NCBI GenBank assembly: GCA_002104985.1
Contig: MCGO01000016.1
Span: 581,310 to 645,309, forward strand
DNA: 64,000 nucleotides
Direction of reading: 5' to 3'
From: Rhizoclosmatium globosum
Lineage: Eukaryota > Chytridiomycota > Chytridiomycetes > Chytridiales > Chytriomycetaceae
A program made the translations under genes and the position numbers. Within the stretch, counting starts at the first letter, position 1; every line of letters begins with the position of its first letter. The notes under the pieces are model-generated. The model searched no databases and was not told the DNA's origin. It saw only the letters and a list, made by a program, of their open reading frames with translations. Positions 26,115-37,886 of this stretch are shown one piece after another.

Positions 26115-29100
26115 TTACTTTCCTTCCTTTTCCTTCCGCACCTTCTCCATTCGATCTTGATAAATCAAGTCAATTCGCTCTTTCATGTCCTCGAATTCAT
26201 TTAAAATGAGGGCAAAGTCTTTCGAGGATAATGAATACAAGATGCAGGCGAGAGCAGCTTGTACTGTCGCAGTTCGTGGGATATTCGCAATAAGCGCTAC
26301 CTCTGAAATCAAACTTTAGTTACAAATTTAAAGATGATCAATTGCACAGACCTCCAAAGAAAGATCCGAACTTGACGTTGTGACGAGTTTACCATTCACA
26401 ATGATATTCACTTTCCCTGTTTGAATAAAGAACATTTCTGTGGCATTCTCGCCTTGATGGAACACGAAGTCTCCAGTACATAATATACAACGTTTAAAGC
26501 GTTGGCCATCTTTCCGATATAGATACTGTCGCGTCCATCTTTCATTTCTCGTTTGAGGAAAGTGACTTGCTCAATCAGTCGTCGAGCATTGATAGACGCA
26601 AGTTCCTTGAAATAAATAAGCATTATTTAAGAGATAAACTTGTCCTCATACCATTCTCAGTGAATTGTTCATGTCCGCCAAAAGAGTTTGTTCTTCAAAG
26701 TACTTTCCCCGATATTTGAATTCGTAGTATGACAACACCTTCTTTTTCGTGACTTCATCAATCTTTTTCCATGTAAGATATTCATTAAGTTCATCGATTT
26801 TCTGGCGATACATTCTCCCAGATGAGTCGTACGCGATTGCTGCTGAAGAGAGTAATCCAACAAGAAGAGCGTACTGCCTCGGTATTAGTGTTCATTATAA
26901 GAAATAATTGTTGAACATACCAACGTGGCGCCTATCACAATGAATATAATGTTCGTTACTTGCTCTGTCGTTGTCTCAGGCTTAAAATTCATTGAAAACG
27001 TGTTTCCAACCGCCTAACTCACAATAAGCCTAAATCAATAAAAACCTTCGAGGAAATTTCACCTGTGTCAACATCCAAATATATCTGTCCGTATATCCTG
27101 CTGCATCGAATCCACCAGGGAAAAACTTCCAGTGATCAAACTGCACACTCCAGCTGAAAAACTCTTCGATGGATGCCATATAGTATAATGTACATGCTTG
27201 AATGTGCATAAATACTGCAAACAAAGCACCGATGGGTAAAATTCGCGACAAAATTGATCCAATTCCTCCAATATTTTCTATCGCAAAACCAATTTTCAGG
27301 CATATCGCATTGTGCTTGATTTTTCTCCTTAATCTATGGACACGTAAAAATCTCAGGAATGTCAATGGATAAGCGGCATATTGGTATTTAATGATCTGAG
27401 TCCATGGGATCTAATCATTCAAATAATTACAACAATGTAATCTTTTGTAGTACTTACCATGGATATAATGTCAAAAGCTAGATTCTGCTTTACAAACTGA
27501 GTGATCCAAGGTTTGAGATAAAGCCGCTTTCCTTGAGATGTCATGTCCGATTTTAAAGGGCGAAGTGGCGTTACAAGGTCCAGAATGGTATCCAATATAA
27601 AAAGGATTGAGATACTGAGAATGGCATTAGGATAAACAGGAAACCGGTTGTACCTACATCCCAGACTCCAGTGTAAAGCTCCCCTCAGTGTAATAAGCTG
27701 CTGCGTAAGGCTCTCGAAATATTACGAAGAAATAAAACCTAAAATTCACTATTTAACGTTCTTGATTGGTGCTTAAATGATACAATACCAATCATCACAG
27801 TGTTTGTCACTAGTCCAAATATAGACATTGGATGCAATCCATCATTTTCGAAAGTTACAGACGTGAATGTATCCGTATGGCGCATATAAGCTGGAATAAA
27901 CTCACCCTTTTCATCGAAGGCTCGATAGAGAAAGTACTTGTGAAACAAAGCAGACGAATGCTGAAACGTTTCTGGAGTTGGTTGGTTTTCTGGGAAGGGC
28001 GGCAATTTAACTGATGTGGTGGCATTTGTATCAAATTTCTCCCTCATATTGGATAGCTTCTTGATTGTAAACCTGCGTTTCCTTGCCAAACTGGCTACTG
28101 CCGCCTCTTCTTTCATTTGATCCACAAGCTCGTGAGAATCAAGGACAGCAAAGCGAAGTATCTTCCATAGAGTTTTACCACGCGATTGCTCATCTGACTC
28201 TTCTGAACCAGTCGTAACGAGAATGGAGGGTCGCTTTGAAACATTTGAGAACATAGATTCGAGCTGGCTTGCAGACTGCAATTGTTTATGATGAAGATTA
28301 TATTCGCTTTCATCTTTTTTGAATCCACGTAAATACGATTTGATTGGAACTCGGTACGAAAAGTTGGAGTGGGTTGACGTGACTGAATTCTTTCGACTTG
28401 GACCTATCGTCTTTTTCTCAACTTCTCGAACCATTGACGAAGATGAAATTGGTGAAACATTGCTTGCCCGACGACTTGAAGGATGCATTTGTGGCGAAAA
28501 TGCAAGTTGCGGGTTGATGTTGGTAGGAGCTGTCATAGAGTCGTTTGAGTGTCGCCTTGAAACTTCGTCGTTCGTCTGCATAAAGGCACTTTTTTGCAAG
28601 GAGGACGTCAAATTTAGCTTTCGCTGCGCGTTTGACGGTTTCTGGAAATTAAGTGCCGTCATTGGCAGAGTGGGAGGGTATTCTGGCTCAACGTCCAAAG
28701 CTGGAGCAGAGAAAGTATCCTGTTTCTTACTCTCCGATGTCATTTTTCGCGGGGACCGTTCGAACATTGAAGTCATCGCATCCATACTTTTTCTATTCGA
28801 GTCTCTAGACATTCGCATCACTTGAGTTTCCGCTCCGAAATCGGTACTACTTTGTCGAGCAATTGGCGTTCCATCTGCTGAATCAATACTTCCAGTAGCG
28901 ACAGTATTAGTCCAATGACGTCGGACTAATGGAGAAAATCCAGTTTTTTCCCACGCGAAAGCGATGAATGTGTTGGATTTATATCTTCAACTAGAGGCAT
29001 CTGCACCTTTGACTCTCCAGTTTCTTCGATTCGTTCATAGTCATTTTCGTCCCATCGTATTCCTGTGCTGAATCGCTTGATATTGTCCAGTGATGCATTA

Positions 29101-29576
29101 GAGGCATTGTTGATTTTACTCTTGAGCAGATTCATACTGTGTTGAGAAGAAGCTTGATAATTGAAAGGAAGTGCGATCGTAGAAGCAAGAGCCCCTAACG
29201 CAAGTGGACTGAATGTATCCGTTACAGGAAGAGTATTTCCGTTAGGATATCCGATAGAATGAAACGAAGATGTCATATTTGCCAATCGTTCATGGTCTTC
29301 CGATCGGTGTCGGCGGGCTATTGGACCAGGAGAAGTTTCTTCAACTGATTGTCTATGCAAGAAGTTGTGAGATATTTCAGGACTTTTAAGAGACGCCGTA
29401 TGTGACGGCAATCTTTCCCCATCATGTGGGGTGGTTGATGAAGGTAATTTGGAGGCGATATCGACAACCTTATTGACCCGTGTCAGGCCTGCTGTGATTT
29501 GCCTTTGAAGAAATAGCAACAGGTGCTGAATCTCTAATGATTCTGAGAGGAGAACAGAGGTGTCCGAGTCGTTCAT
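26115..29576 (-). CDS. Cyclic-nucleotide-gated/HCN-like cation channel, copy A
   Basis: The N-terminus (ATG at 29576) has a coiled LLLFLQRQITAGLTRVNKVV helix and a long Ser-rich cytosolic region to about 28000. Channel features then follow: S1-S3 at about 27480-27800, an Arg/Lys-rich S4 (LTFLRFLRVHRLRRKIKHN), S5, a pore loop (RYIWMLTQ|AVGNTFSMNFKPET) split by an intron, S6 (IIFIVIGATLYALLVGLLSS), a C-linker with KYRGKYFEEQTLLADM and a cyclic-nucleotide-binding domain. In the latter, FFGEVALIANIPRTATV gives the phosphate-binding cassette with its Glu and Arg, joined over a 49-bp intron. The stop is at 26115-26117. The pore lacks the usual GYG filter and has GNT instead. The fold and family are secure; ion selectivity is not. 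A paralogue starts 80 bp upstream of its start codon. Confidence 0.88.
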
Positions 29577-29656
29577 TTGGGGTTGGGATTTTCCGACATC
29601 AAGCGTAAATCCGCAAAAACGAAAGATTGAATTAAACGATGGTGATCTAAGTAAAT

Positions 29657-32600
29657 TTATTTGTTATTTACACCCACGGATCTACTTTTAGCCTCTTTCT
29701 CTTTTCGGACCTTTTCCATACGTTCAAAATAAATCAAGTCAATTCGCTCTTTCATGTCCTCAAACTCACTCAAAATCAAGGCGAAATCTTTTGAAGACAA
29801 TCGATATAATGTGCATGATGTAGCTGCTTGAATTGAAGCTGTTCGAGGAATGTTGGCAATCAAAGCAACCTCTGAATTGAAAAGGTTAACTTCAGCCATG
29901 GAGAACACGAACAAACCTCCAAAAAACGATCCAGCTGTAGCAGATGCGACAATTTTACCATTCACGATGATATTCACGTTCCGGCCTGAATGAAAAACAT
30001 TTCCGTCGCGTTCTCTCCTTGATGAAAAACGTAGTCTCCTTGTACATAATAAACTGCGTGTAAAGCTGTTGCCATCTTTCCGACATATATCATGTCACGT
30101 CCATCTTTCAAGTCACGTTTGAGGAATGGTACTTGCTCAATTAAACGTCGACAGTTGATCGACGCGAGCTCCTATTCCGAGTCTAATGCATAAGTTTTCT
30201 GTCACCAATAACGCAGTTGATTCACCATTCTCAGGGAGCTTTCATGTCCGCCAAAAGGGTTTCCTCCTCAAAGTACTTTCCGCGATACTTGAATTCGTAG
30301 TAGGACAACACCTTCTTTTTCGTTGCTTCGTCGATTCTCTTCCAATTCAAGTATTCTGTAAGTTCGTCGATTTTTTGTCTGTACATTCGTCCAGAAGAAT
30401 CGTATGCGATCGCTGCTGACGAAAGCAATCCAACGAGAAGAGCGTACTATATTGTATATCAGTATCTTTCCGGAGTTCAACGAAGTCTGTTTACCAAAGT
30501 TGCCCCAATGATAATGAAGACGATGTTAATGATTTGCTCCAGATTCGTCTCAGGTTTGAAATTTGTTGAAAATGTATTCCCCACAGCCTTTAATAGATCG
30601 CTGTTATATGCGCACGAAAGCTCGAAGTGACAAATCACCTGTGTAAGCATCCAAATATATCTCTCTGTGTGTCCTGCGGCGTCAAATCCGCCCGTGTAAT
30701 ACTTCCAGTGATCGAATTGTGTTTCCCACTGGAAAAACCCTGCGTGAACCCGATATAATACAATGTACACGCCTGAAGGTGCATAAAGATGGCAAATACA
30801 ACCACGAGGGGAAGTATTCTAGACAGTATAGATCCGATACCGGATACACTTTCTATCGCATTATGGATTCGCAAGAATAAAGCATTATTTGAGAGCTTTG
30901 AGGCAAGGCGGGTGATTCGAAGAAAGCGGAGGTATGAAATGGGGTAGGCTGCAAAAGTATCCTGTTGGACAAATTGAATCCATGGTATCTGTATAAAATA
31001 CCCAGTCAGGAAAAATTACGCATAACGAGGATGTTACAATTGAAACCACTTCAAAGCCAATAACGTCGAATGAAGCATTTCATCCAATCTTGCAGAGAAA
31101 GTCTTTTCCCCAGGGATGTGACGTCCGATTTTTTTGGTTTCAATGGCGTAATCAAATCGAAGAGTGTGTCTAGGACAAACAGGGCTGTAATCCTAATATA
31201 ATACCGTTAAAAAATTGGCAATCCGTAAAATGAATTACCAGCGCGATTCATGACTGAAGTAAGATATGCTGTTGAATGTCGATTTGTAAGGAGATACAAA
31301 CAGAACAGCCACATAAAGAACTGTGCAGCTTTAATTAGCAAGAAAAAAAAAGTGGAAGACAAACCAATCGTTAACGAATCACAAGAAAGCCACATATAGA
31401 AAGTGGATGCAACCCATCCATACAAAACTCGTAGGCTCTCCAGTGTCTGTGTCGCATTTTCCATGAAATGTACATGCCTTTATCATCAAACGCACGATAC
31501 AGCACAATATGAACAAAACGGCTTCGACTTTCCTTGACAACAGTAACTGGCAACAGGCACAACGGCTTCAGATCCACAATCTCCTTCTTATCGCCGCAAA
31601 CTGCACACCTGGTTTCACCACCCCATTATTCCCTCCAATTAACCACATTTTCTTCACTCGCAAGCAACGTACAAGCTCACGCGACTCAAAAACCGCCTTC
31701 CGCAATTGATTCCACAAAACACGGCCCCTCGTCGGCCCCTGTGATGCACGTAACGACGACGTGGATGTGACGAGAATCGAGGGACGCATTGAATACACTG
31801 ACGCGCTGAATTGGCTTGAAAACTGGGGTTTCGGGGCGATGGGTTTTTGGGTTGGAGTTGTGAGGCTTTGATGTTGCGTTGTGTAACTTTGTGTCGCGAG
31901 GTATAGGGAAGTGGTGTCGTCGCTGGATCGGCGGTATGTGTCTGTGTGTGGTATTCGTGGAGAGGCGAATGATTTTGAGGAGGTGAGGCGAGGGTTTGGA
32001 AGCATGTCGTCTGAATGGCGGCGAGGAGTTGTATCTGATGCGATGACTTTCTGGTGTGATGATTTTAGGTCTTCGTGTTTTGGCTGCATGGGGAAGTTTG
32101 ATGTTGGAGTTGGGAGTTGAGGGGATTCTGGAATGGCGAAGATAGCTTTGTCTTTTATAAAGGCTTCTAGTTTTGTTGTAATGTGCGGCTCTGAAAGATT
32201 TGGTGTGTGTGGGATTCAATAGGTTGTTGAGATGGTATTGCTCCAACACTGAAACCACCAACTTCTGAATTCCGCAATTGCTTAACGTTGAGCGCGGACC
32301 ACTTCGAAATACTTGCGATACACGCTCCTTAAACGAGATAACGCTTGATCTGGATTGTTCTGAATCAACACCCATAACCACAGAATTCAAAACAGTCTGT
32401 CGAACCAACGGCGACGTCTTTTTCGAGTTTGTTCTCGCGATTGGTTTGGGTATTAGCTTCATTTCTCCGAACGGAACTTCAATTGTCGTTGTATCAGAAC
32501 GCGGTTGTTTTTTGATCATCATCTTGCTTTTGCTTGTCATAGTCATACCATCCCAGCGTATCGCTTCACTAAGACGTTGTATTTCAACAAGAGAGTTATT

Positions 32601-33008
32601 GGATGTATTGACAGGCGATAAAACATGGTTGATGCTACGTTGAGAAGACGGTGTACAACTGAGCAGCAGTTCTGAAGTGATTTGATTTGATCGCTGTTGG
32701 ATAGAACTTGCTTGATTTGACAGTGAGTTTATCGAGCTTTGTGTTGTCATATACCGATCAAAATCAACGCCAAAACCGCTTCCTTCCATTATTCTAGAGC
32801 TTACTATTTGCTGAGATGGGTTTCGGCTTCGCGATCCACCCGCAGAATATAAACTCGTTGGATTTGTGGGGAGCTTCGATACCATTTCCACAACTTTGTT
32901 CACACGCGACAAACCACTCGTTATTTGACGCTGAAGGATCATGAAAGTGTGTTGGAGTTCTATGGACTCTGTGAGGAGGGACACGAGGTCTACGTCAGTC
33001 TTGTCCAT
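29657..33008 (-). CDS. Cyclic-nucleotide-gated/HCN-like cation channel, copy B
   Basis: A tandem paralogue of copy A on the same strand. It shares the N-terminal helix (MILQRQITSGLSRVNKVVEM), a Ser-rich region, S1-S6, a pore loop reading AVGNTFSTNFKPET across an intron, the C-linker (IDELTEYLNWKRIDEATKKK, KYRGKYFEEETLLADM) and the cyclic-nucleotide-binding domain (YYVQGDYVFHQGENATEMFF, EVALIANIPRTASIQAA, RLSSKDFALILSEFEDM). The stop is at 29657-29659. Frame breaks are seen near 32300 (the N-terminal disordered region changes frame), in S1-S4 (about 31070-31620) and near 29985, where one base is missing between IQAG and NVNIIVNG. Most residues that define the binding pocket are present, so it is more likely functional with sequence errors than a pseudogene, but this copy is less clean than A. 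Confidence 0.82.
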
Positions 33009-33283
33009 CTTAGCGAGCAGATGATGATATTTGAGAAGTGCAAGGATTTACGGTAAATCGCTCAGCTGCATTTCAGAAATGAGAAATAATTCCATTATTA
33101 AGACCGCGACTGCAAAGAAAGATAATGATGTGGGGGTTTACTTTCCTTTGTACACAAACCTCGAAATGTCGAATACAGAAACATTAAATCACATATAATC
33201 AAGATCATAAGGGCACGATAATACAAGATAATACATCTGTTATCATTATTCCAAACCTTTTCTTTTTTCGCCAGCCAATCGAA

Positions 33284-35065
33284 ATGGGTTTCCTCGACCT
33301 GACACCGCTGACAACAGCAACGGACTTCCCGCGACGTCCTTGGCCCCGCCATCGTCCTTCTCTCCTCATACATTCTCGCATTCCCATTCTCTCTTTTGGG
33401 AACATCGAGTTCAAGGGGACTCTTTTCGATTGCTGTTTCGGGTCTTTTTTCACGGCGCTGTTTAATGGTAAAGTATCTTTGAGTTACTTTGTGAGTGAGT
33501 GAGTTTGAAAGAGGAATGCTGAATTGGGGGGTGTACAGTGCAGGGTCTTGTTCAGATTGCACTGCTTTCGAGTGTGTGTTATGGCCTGTCGTTTGCTTGG
33601 CCAACGTCCAAGCATATTCCAGTTGTGGTCATTGTTCTCTCGCTCAGTGTTCTTGCTGCAAAGTGAGTTGTTGTCTTTTGGTTCATGCACAGGCTTCTTA
33701 AACGATACCCTGACAAATACAGCCACCTCAAGTCTCAGTTCTTTTCAGATGTCGATGCACCAAGATTCGATCAAACTATTCCAATGATGGTTGCCGTGCA
33801 AAAGATGGCTACATTTGCATGGTGTGCACGATGGCACTCGTCCGAACAGAGTAAGTAATCGTCGCCCATGAGTCCTCACCGCCGAAAAAAATTCAGGCTA
33901 AATTGGCAATTCGTTAGGAACTCTCAAAAACCCAACAATCCCTAAAACTCACACATCCCAAGTCTCCTCGATTACCTCGGCTTCATCTTTTTCTACCCCG
34001 CTTTCATCCTCGGTCCTTCATTCCACTACAAAACATACAGCGACTTCATTTCAGGAACCGGTGCATTCACGCTCCAACCAACTCAGAAACTACTTCCAGG
34101 AAGATGGAAATACCTCGCAGAGACCATCATTACCGGCGCAGTCTGTTCCCTCCTCAACATCATATTCGCTCCACGCGTACCCTACGAATTCGGACTCACC
34201 GACGCGTTCCTGAATACACGTGGTTCCAACGTGCCAGCTATTTCTTTGTTGCCGCACTCGTGCAACAGATGCAGTTCTTTGGTGCATGGAAGCTTGCAGA
34301 GGGTGCTTGCGTGCTTTGCGGGTTTGGATACGTTGGACCGGTAGAAGGGAAAGTCGGTGTACAAGTGGAATCGGTGTGAGAATGTCCGGATTTGGGAGCT
34401 TGAGTTTCCAGAGAACCCACGCATGTTTATGAGGTGAGTGCCTTTTTTTTGGAGATTTTTGTGAGAATATGTCGTTCTGATGAATGTTTTTGAAAAAACG
34501 CAACAGTGCGTGGAATGTTCAAACGGCGCTTTGGCTTCGTTCGGCGATTTACTTGCGTCTTGCGCCGGAACCACTGCCGGATCAGACGCCTGCTGAAATC
34601 ACGAAATCGAATCTATGGCGGGTCTAGCGACACATGTGACTTTCCTTGTGTCTGCGTTCTGGCATGGATTTTATCCAGGATACTACACATTCTTTTTGAC
34701 TCTGTCATTTTTGATCACGAGTAACAGACTTACGAGGAAACTGTTCCGACCACACTTCCATAACCAGAATTCAGCAGTGCATGTTTTGTTGCCTGTGTAT
34801 CATGTCGTTGGATGGTTTGCGACAGTTGTTCTATCAATTATGCGACTATTGGAATGCAGTTACGAACTCTAGAGCTGGATTGACTGTGTGGAGGCGGTTG
34901 TACTTTTATGTACATGTTGGGGTTGTGTTACTGTTTGCGCTTGATTCGCTGCAGAGTATGTTGGGTGGAGGCAAGAAGAGAAAGCCTAGGGGTGAAGTTG
35001 TTGTTGAAGACAAGAGAGTTGTTTCTGATGCTGATGCTGAGGAGAAGCGTGTGAAGGTGGAGTGA
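33284..35065 (+). CDS. MBOAT lysophospholipid acyltransferase
   Basis: A multi-pass membrane O-acyltransferase, probably of the Ale1/LPCAT type that re-acylates lysophospholipids in the ER. The sequence shows an N-terminal hydrophobic segment (AIVLLSSYILAFPFSLL), LLDYLGFIFFYPAFILGPSF with the GPSF signature, the catalytic-site Asn region SAWNVQTALWLRSAIYLRLA and the active histidine in LVSAFWHGFYPGYYTFFL. The basic C-terminus (GGGKKRKPRG, EEKRVKVE) suggests an ER-retention-like tail. Introns: about 33470-33539 (contains GTGA repeats), 33663-33690, about 33850-33962 and 34433-34505. Frame breaks lie near 33330, 34215, 34340, 34610 and 34855. The start at 33284 is inferred from the first ATG followed, after one break, by the first membrane helix. 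An AATAAA lies at 35107. The gene diverges from channel copy B across 275 bp. Confidence 0.82.
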
Positions 35066-35221
35066 AGGTTATTACAGGTGAACCAATGAACAAGTTAAAA
35101 TTTCAGAATAAAATGTATTCCTCTTGCATTGTTTCTACTTTGTTTGTGTGAAGAAGAAAGGTGGTATTTCTCATCTTGTATGATGGATATCATCTGAAGT
35201 GGCGTCAAAGCAAATCACAAA

Positions 35222-37420
35222 ATGTCTTTGAAATTCGGAGACATGTTCTTCCAACAACCCAAGCCCAAGGTGCAGCAGCAGCACAGCCACTTGCGAAGAC
35301 AAGCAGATCAGTGCACTGCGCATTGGAGTGCTAGTAGTAGTAGCCCTAGCATTTACAGCCTTGCACTTTGGAGCAACAAAGTGTGTTCACGGACACGAAC
35401 CCGGACCGGAAGCGGTAGTTGATGTTAGATCCGATCCGGAGCCAGTGTGCAACCAACTGCCACCGCTTTCCCCGCAATTTGACGCCAAGTTGAGTGTGTC
35501 GCGCCTCCAAAGCGCCTCGTTCAAATCCGCATCGCTTTCTCGGCTTTCGTCGTCAGTTCAAATTGCGACTGTTTCCTTTGACAACACAACCAACGTCGCA
35601 CCGCCTCCAACTGGGCCCGATCCAGTCCACGATCCCTTTGTTAAGTTGCATTCGTTCCTGGAACACGCGTTTCCACTTGTCCACAAGAACTTGAAGAAGA
35701 CCGTGGTGAATCGGTATTCGCTGTTGTTTGAGTGGACCGGTTCAGAGGTCGATGCAGCGCCCTTGGTTCTGATGGCCCACTTGGATGTGGTGCCTGTGCT
35801 GCCTGAGACAAGGGGAATGTGGTCGTATCCGCCGTTCGATGGGTATGTGTGATGTCGTTGTTGTTGGTGTTGGTTGTAGGTAGACATAGTCTTCAGAGGT
35901 GGACAGAGAGAGCGGAGGTCGGAGTGATAAGTGATGTTTAAAAGCGGCTTGACTCGATTGCATCTATGTTGGCTCTGGGAAACAAGCGAACGAGTTTTCA
36001 CCCTCTCAACATTCAACCCTTATTCTAAAGTTTTATACCCATGATTATAGATACATCGACGAAAAGAATGGATTCCTTTGGGGACGAGGTAATGTCTCCT
36101 TTACACTGTAGTGATTTCTGATTTGGCATACAATAGGTCTGGAGACACTAAAGCTACGTTTATGGGTCCACTTGGAAGCCTGTCGAAAAGCTTTTGGAGG
36201 CTGGATTCACTCCAAAGCGTACTGTTTACTTGGCTTATGGTCATGATGAGGAGATTTCGGGACATCAAGGTGTGTACTAATTTGTGTTGAGCGAATATAA
36301 AGATGCGAGCGGGGAGGAGAGGAAAGGTGTCTGTGTCGGAGATTGTTAAGGACTATTTATCGAGAAGTCCGAAGTAGTCGGAGGAAGTCTATCTCAAGTA
36401 GAATTCGTGCCTAACAATACAAATAGGTGCTAGAAAGCTTGCCGAGTATTTGGAACATGACTTGAAGCTTGCAGGAAAAGTTGGCTTGATTCTCGATGAG
36501 GGACCATCATTTTCAACCTATGATGGAGTGACTGTTGCTGCTGTTGGAACCGGCGAAAAGGATACGTTGATGTTCTAGTTACTGTCGAGACAAAGGGTGG
36601 CCACTCGTCAGTTCCACCAAAGCACACTGGCATTGGATACGCATCCCTCCTAGTCGCTGCACTCGAAAAAGAGTCGTACCCAGTCACCCTCCCAGACAAG
36701 AACCCTCTCCTCGCAACAACCCGCTGCTACGTCGAAAACGCGCCCAAACCCAAACCCAGAACTCAAATGGGCCGTAAACAACCTAAACAAAGGCGGCCGC
36801 GCCCTCATCACCCAATACCTCACCTCCCTCGGCCAAGAATCCCTCCTCACAACAACCCAAGCCGTAGACATCATCCAAGGCGGCCTCAAAGTAAACGCCC
36901 TCCCCGAAAAAGTCTCAATCACAATCAACCACAGAATCGCAGTCGACTCGTCCCTCAAACACGTCCAAACCCACTTCAACGACGTGTTCACTCCTGTCGC
37001 AAAGAAATTCTCGCTTACACTCAAAGTCGCTGACTTCAACGACGTTTCTAAAATCGCACATGAATTCAAGGCGACTGATTCAAAGGGCCTCGTTACCGTC
37101 ACTCAACTCTAAGGGCCTCGAACCCGCTCCTGTTAGCCCTTCCAACGGAGCAGGAGACCTCGGATGGGACGTCCTTGAAGGAACAATCCACCACGTCTTT
37201 GATAAATCCGCTAAATCCGGGTCTCGGAAAAGTCATTGTCGTGGTGGAATGATGCTGGAAACACCGACACGAGACATTACTGGGCTTTGAGTAAGAGCGT
37301 GTATCGGTTTGGCCTGTGGATGGGTTAACGTGCATACCGTTGATGAGCACATTGACGGTGAAGAGTATGTTCAGGGGATTGTGTTTTTATCATGAGTTGA
37401 TTCGTAATTGGAGTGGGTGA
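35222..37420 (+). CDS. M20 zinc carboxypeptidase (CPS1/PM20D1 type), copy 1
   Basis: A type II membrane-anchored or lumenal M20 peptidase. A short cytosolic head (MSLKFGDMFFQQPKPK) is followed by the anchor RIGVLVVVALAFTALHFG. The catalytic domain includes VVNRYSLLFEWTGSE, LVLMAHLDVVPVLPET (metal ligand H and catalytic D), YPPFDG, LWGRG, a GDTK segment (bridging D), VYLAYGHDEEISGHQG (catalytic E pair), VETKGGHSSVPPKHTGIGY (dimerisation-domain His), AVDIIQGGLKVNALPEKV and a final HELIRNWSG. This matches vacuolar carboxypeptidase S and PM20D1 along the length. Introns are visible around 35843-36050, 36090-36137 and 36270-36425. Frame breaks occur near 35300, 36145-36180, 36560, 36740 and in 37110-37330. 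A second copy lies 7.4 kb downstream. The role is presumably intracellular peptide or N-acyl amino acid turnover, by family. Confidence 0.84.
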
Positions 37421-37598
37421 AGTGGTGTTGTCGTGGAATTGAAGGATCATAGTGTTTTGTGTTTGGGAATGTGGAAAATAAAAGGCAGTCATATATCTTA
37501 TCAATTAATGGCGCATTATGTTTAAGTTTAATATGTTCAGTGTTTTATGCTAGAAGCTGTGAAAGTTGATAGTCAGATTGTTCTGTGGTGTAAGACAA

Positions 37599-37680
37599 GA
37601 CAACGTGGCCGAGCGGTTAAGGCGACAGACTAGAAATCTGTTACTCTCTGAGTGCGCAGGTTCAAGTCCTGCCGTTGTCG
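37599..37680 (+). tRNA. tRNA-Ser (AGA anticodon)
   Basis: An 82-nt class II tRNA. The acceptor stem GACAACG (37599-37605) pairs with CGTTGTC (37673-37679), with discriminator G at 37680. The D arm contains GGCCGAGCGGTTAAGGC. The anticodon stem ACAGA/TCTGT encloses the loop CTAGAAA with anticodon AGA at 37632-37634. A long variable arm (CTCTCTGAGTGC) and a T arm GCAGG TTCAAGT CCTGC follow. No intron is present. The long variable arm and anticodon define serine (UCU codons by standard pairing, UCC by inosine). Confidence 0.97.
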
Positions 37681-37886
37681 TTTTTAGGCAGCAGGTGGGT
37701 GACAGAAGTTGTTGTCTTTGTTGGTTGTGGTAGAGTGTTCATGAGGGAGGAATCTGGAAACAGCCGACGTCGTTCTACTCTCTTCTTTTCATGAATAATG
37801 TTGCTAGTTTGATTAGAAGAATCACATTGTTTTATTGTGGGAACATCTGTTAAGATTTACAAAGTGCGATCCAACACTGAACCAAG

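Noticed and set aside
31686..33008. C-terminal half of the 440-codon frame in channel copy B
   Set aside because: After about 32300 the frame becomes Arg/His/Pro-rich, while another frame continues the Ser-rich region that leads into the channel. A frame break explains it.
33098..33604. A 168-codon open frame on the minus strand before the MBOAT gene
   Set aside because: It is antisense to the first exons of the MBOAT gene, whose hydrophobic N-terminal helices read well on the plus strand. The minus frame shows no domain and odd composition.
37681..37886. A further RNA gene after the tRNA
   Set aside because: No second cloverleaf or conserved RNA motif is visible. The stretch is probably the receptor gene's upstream region or a missing signal-peptide exon.
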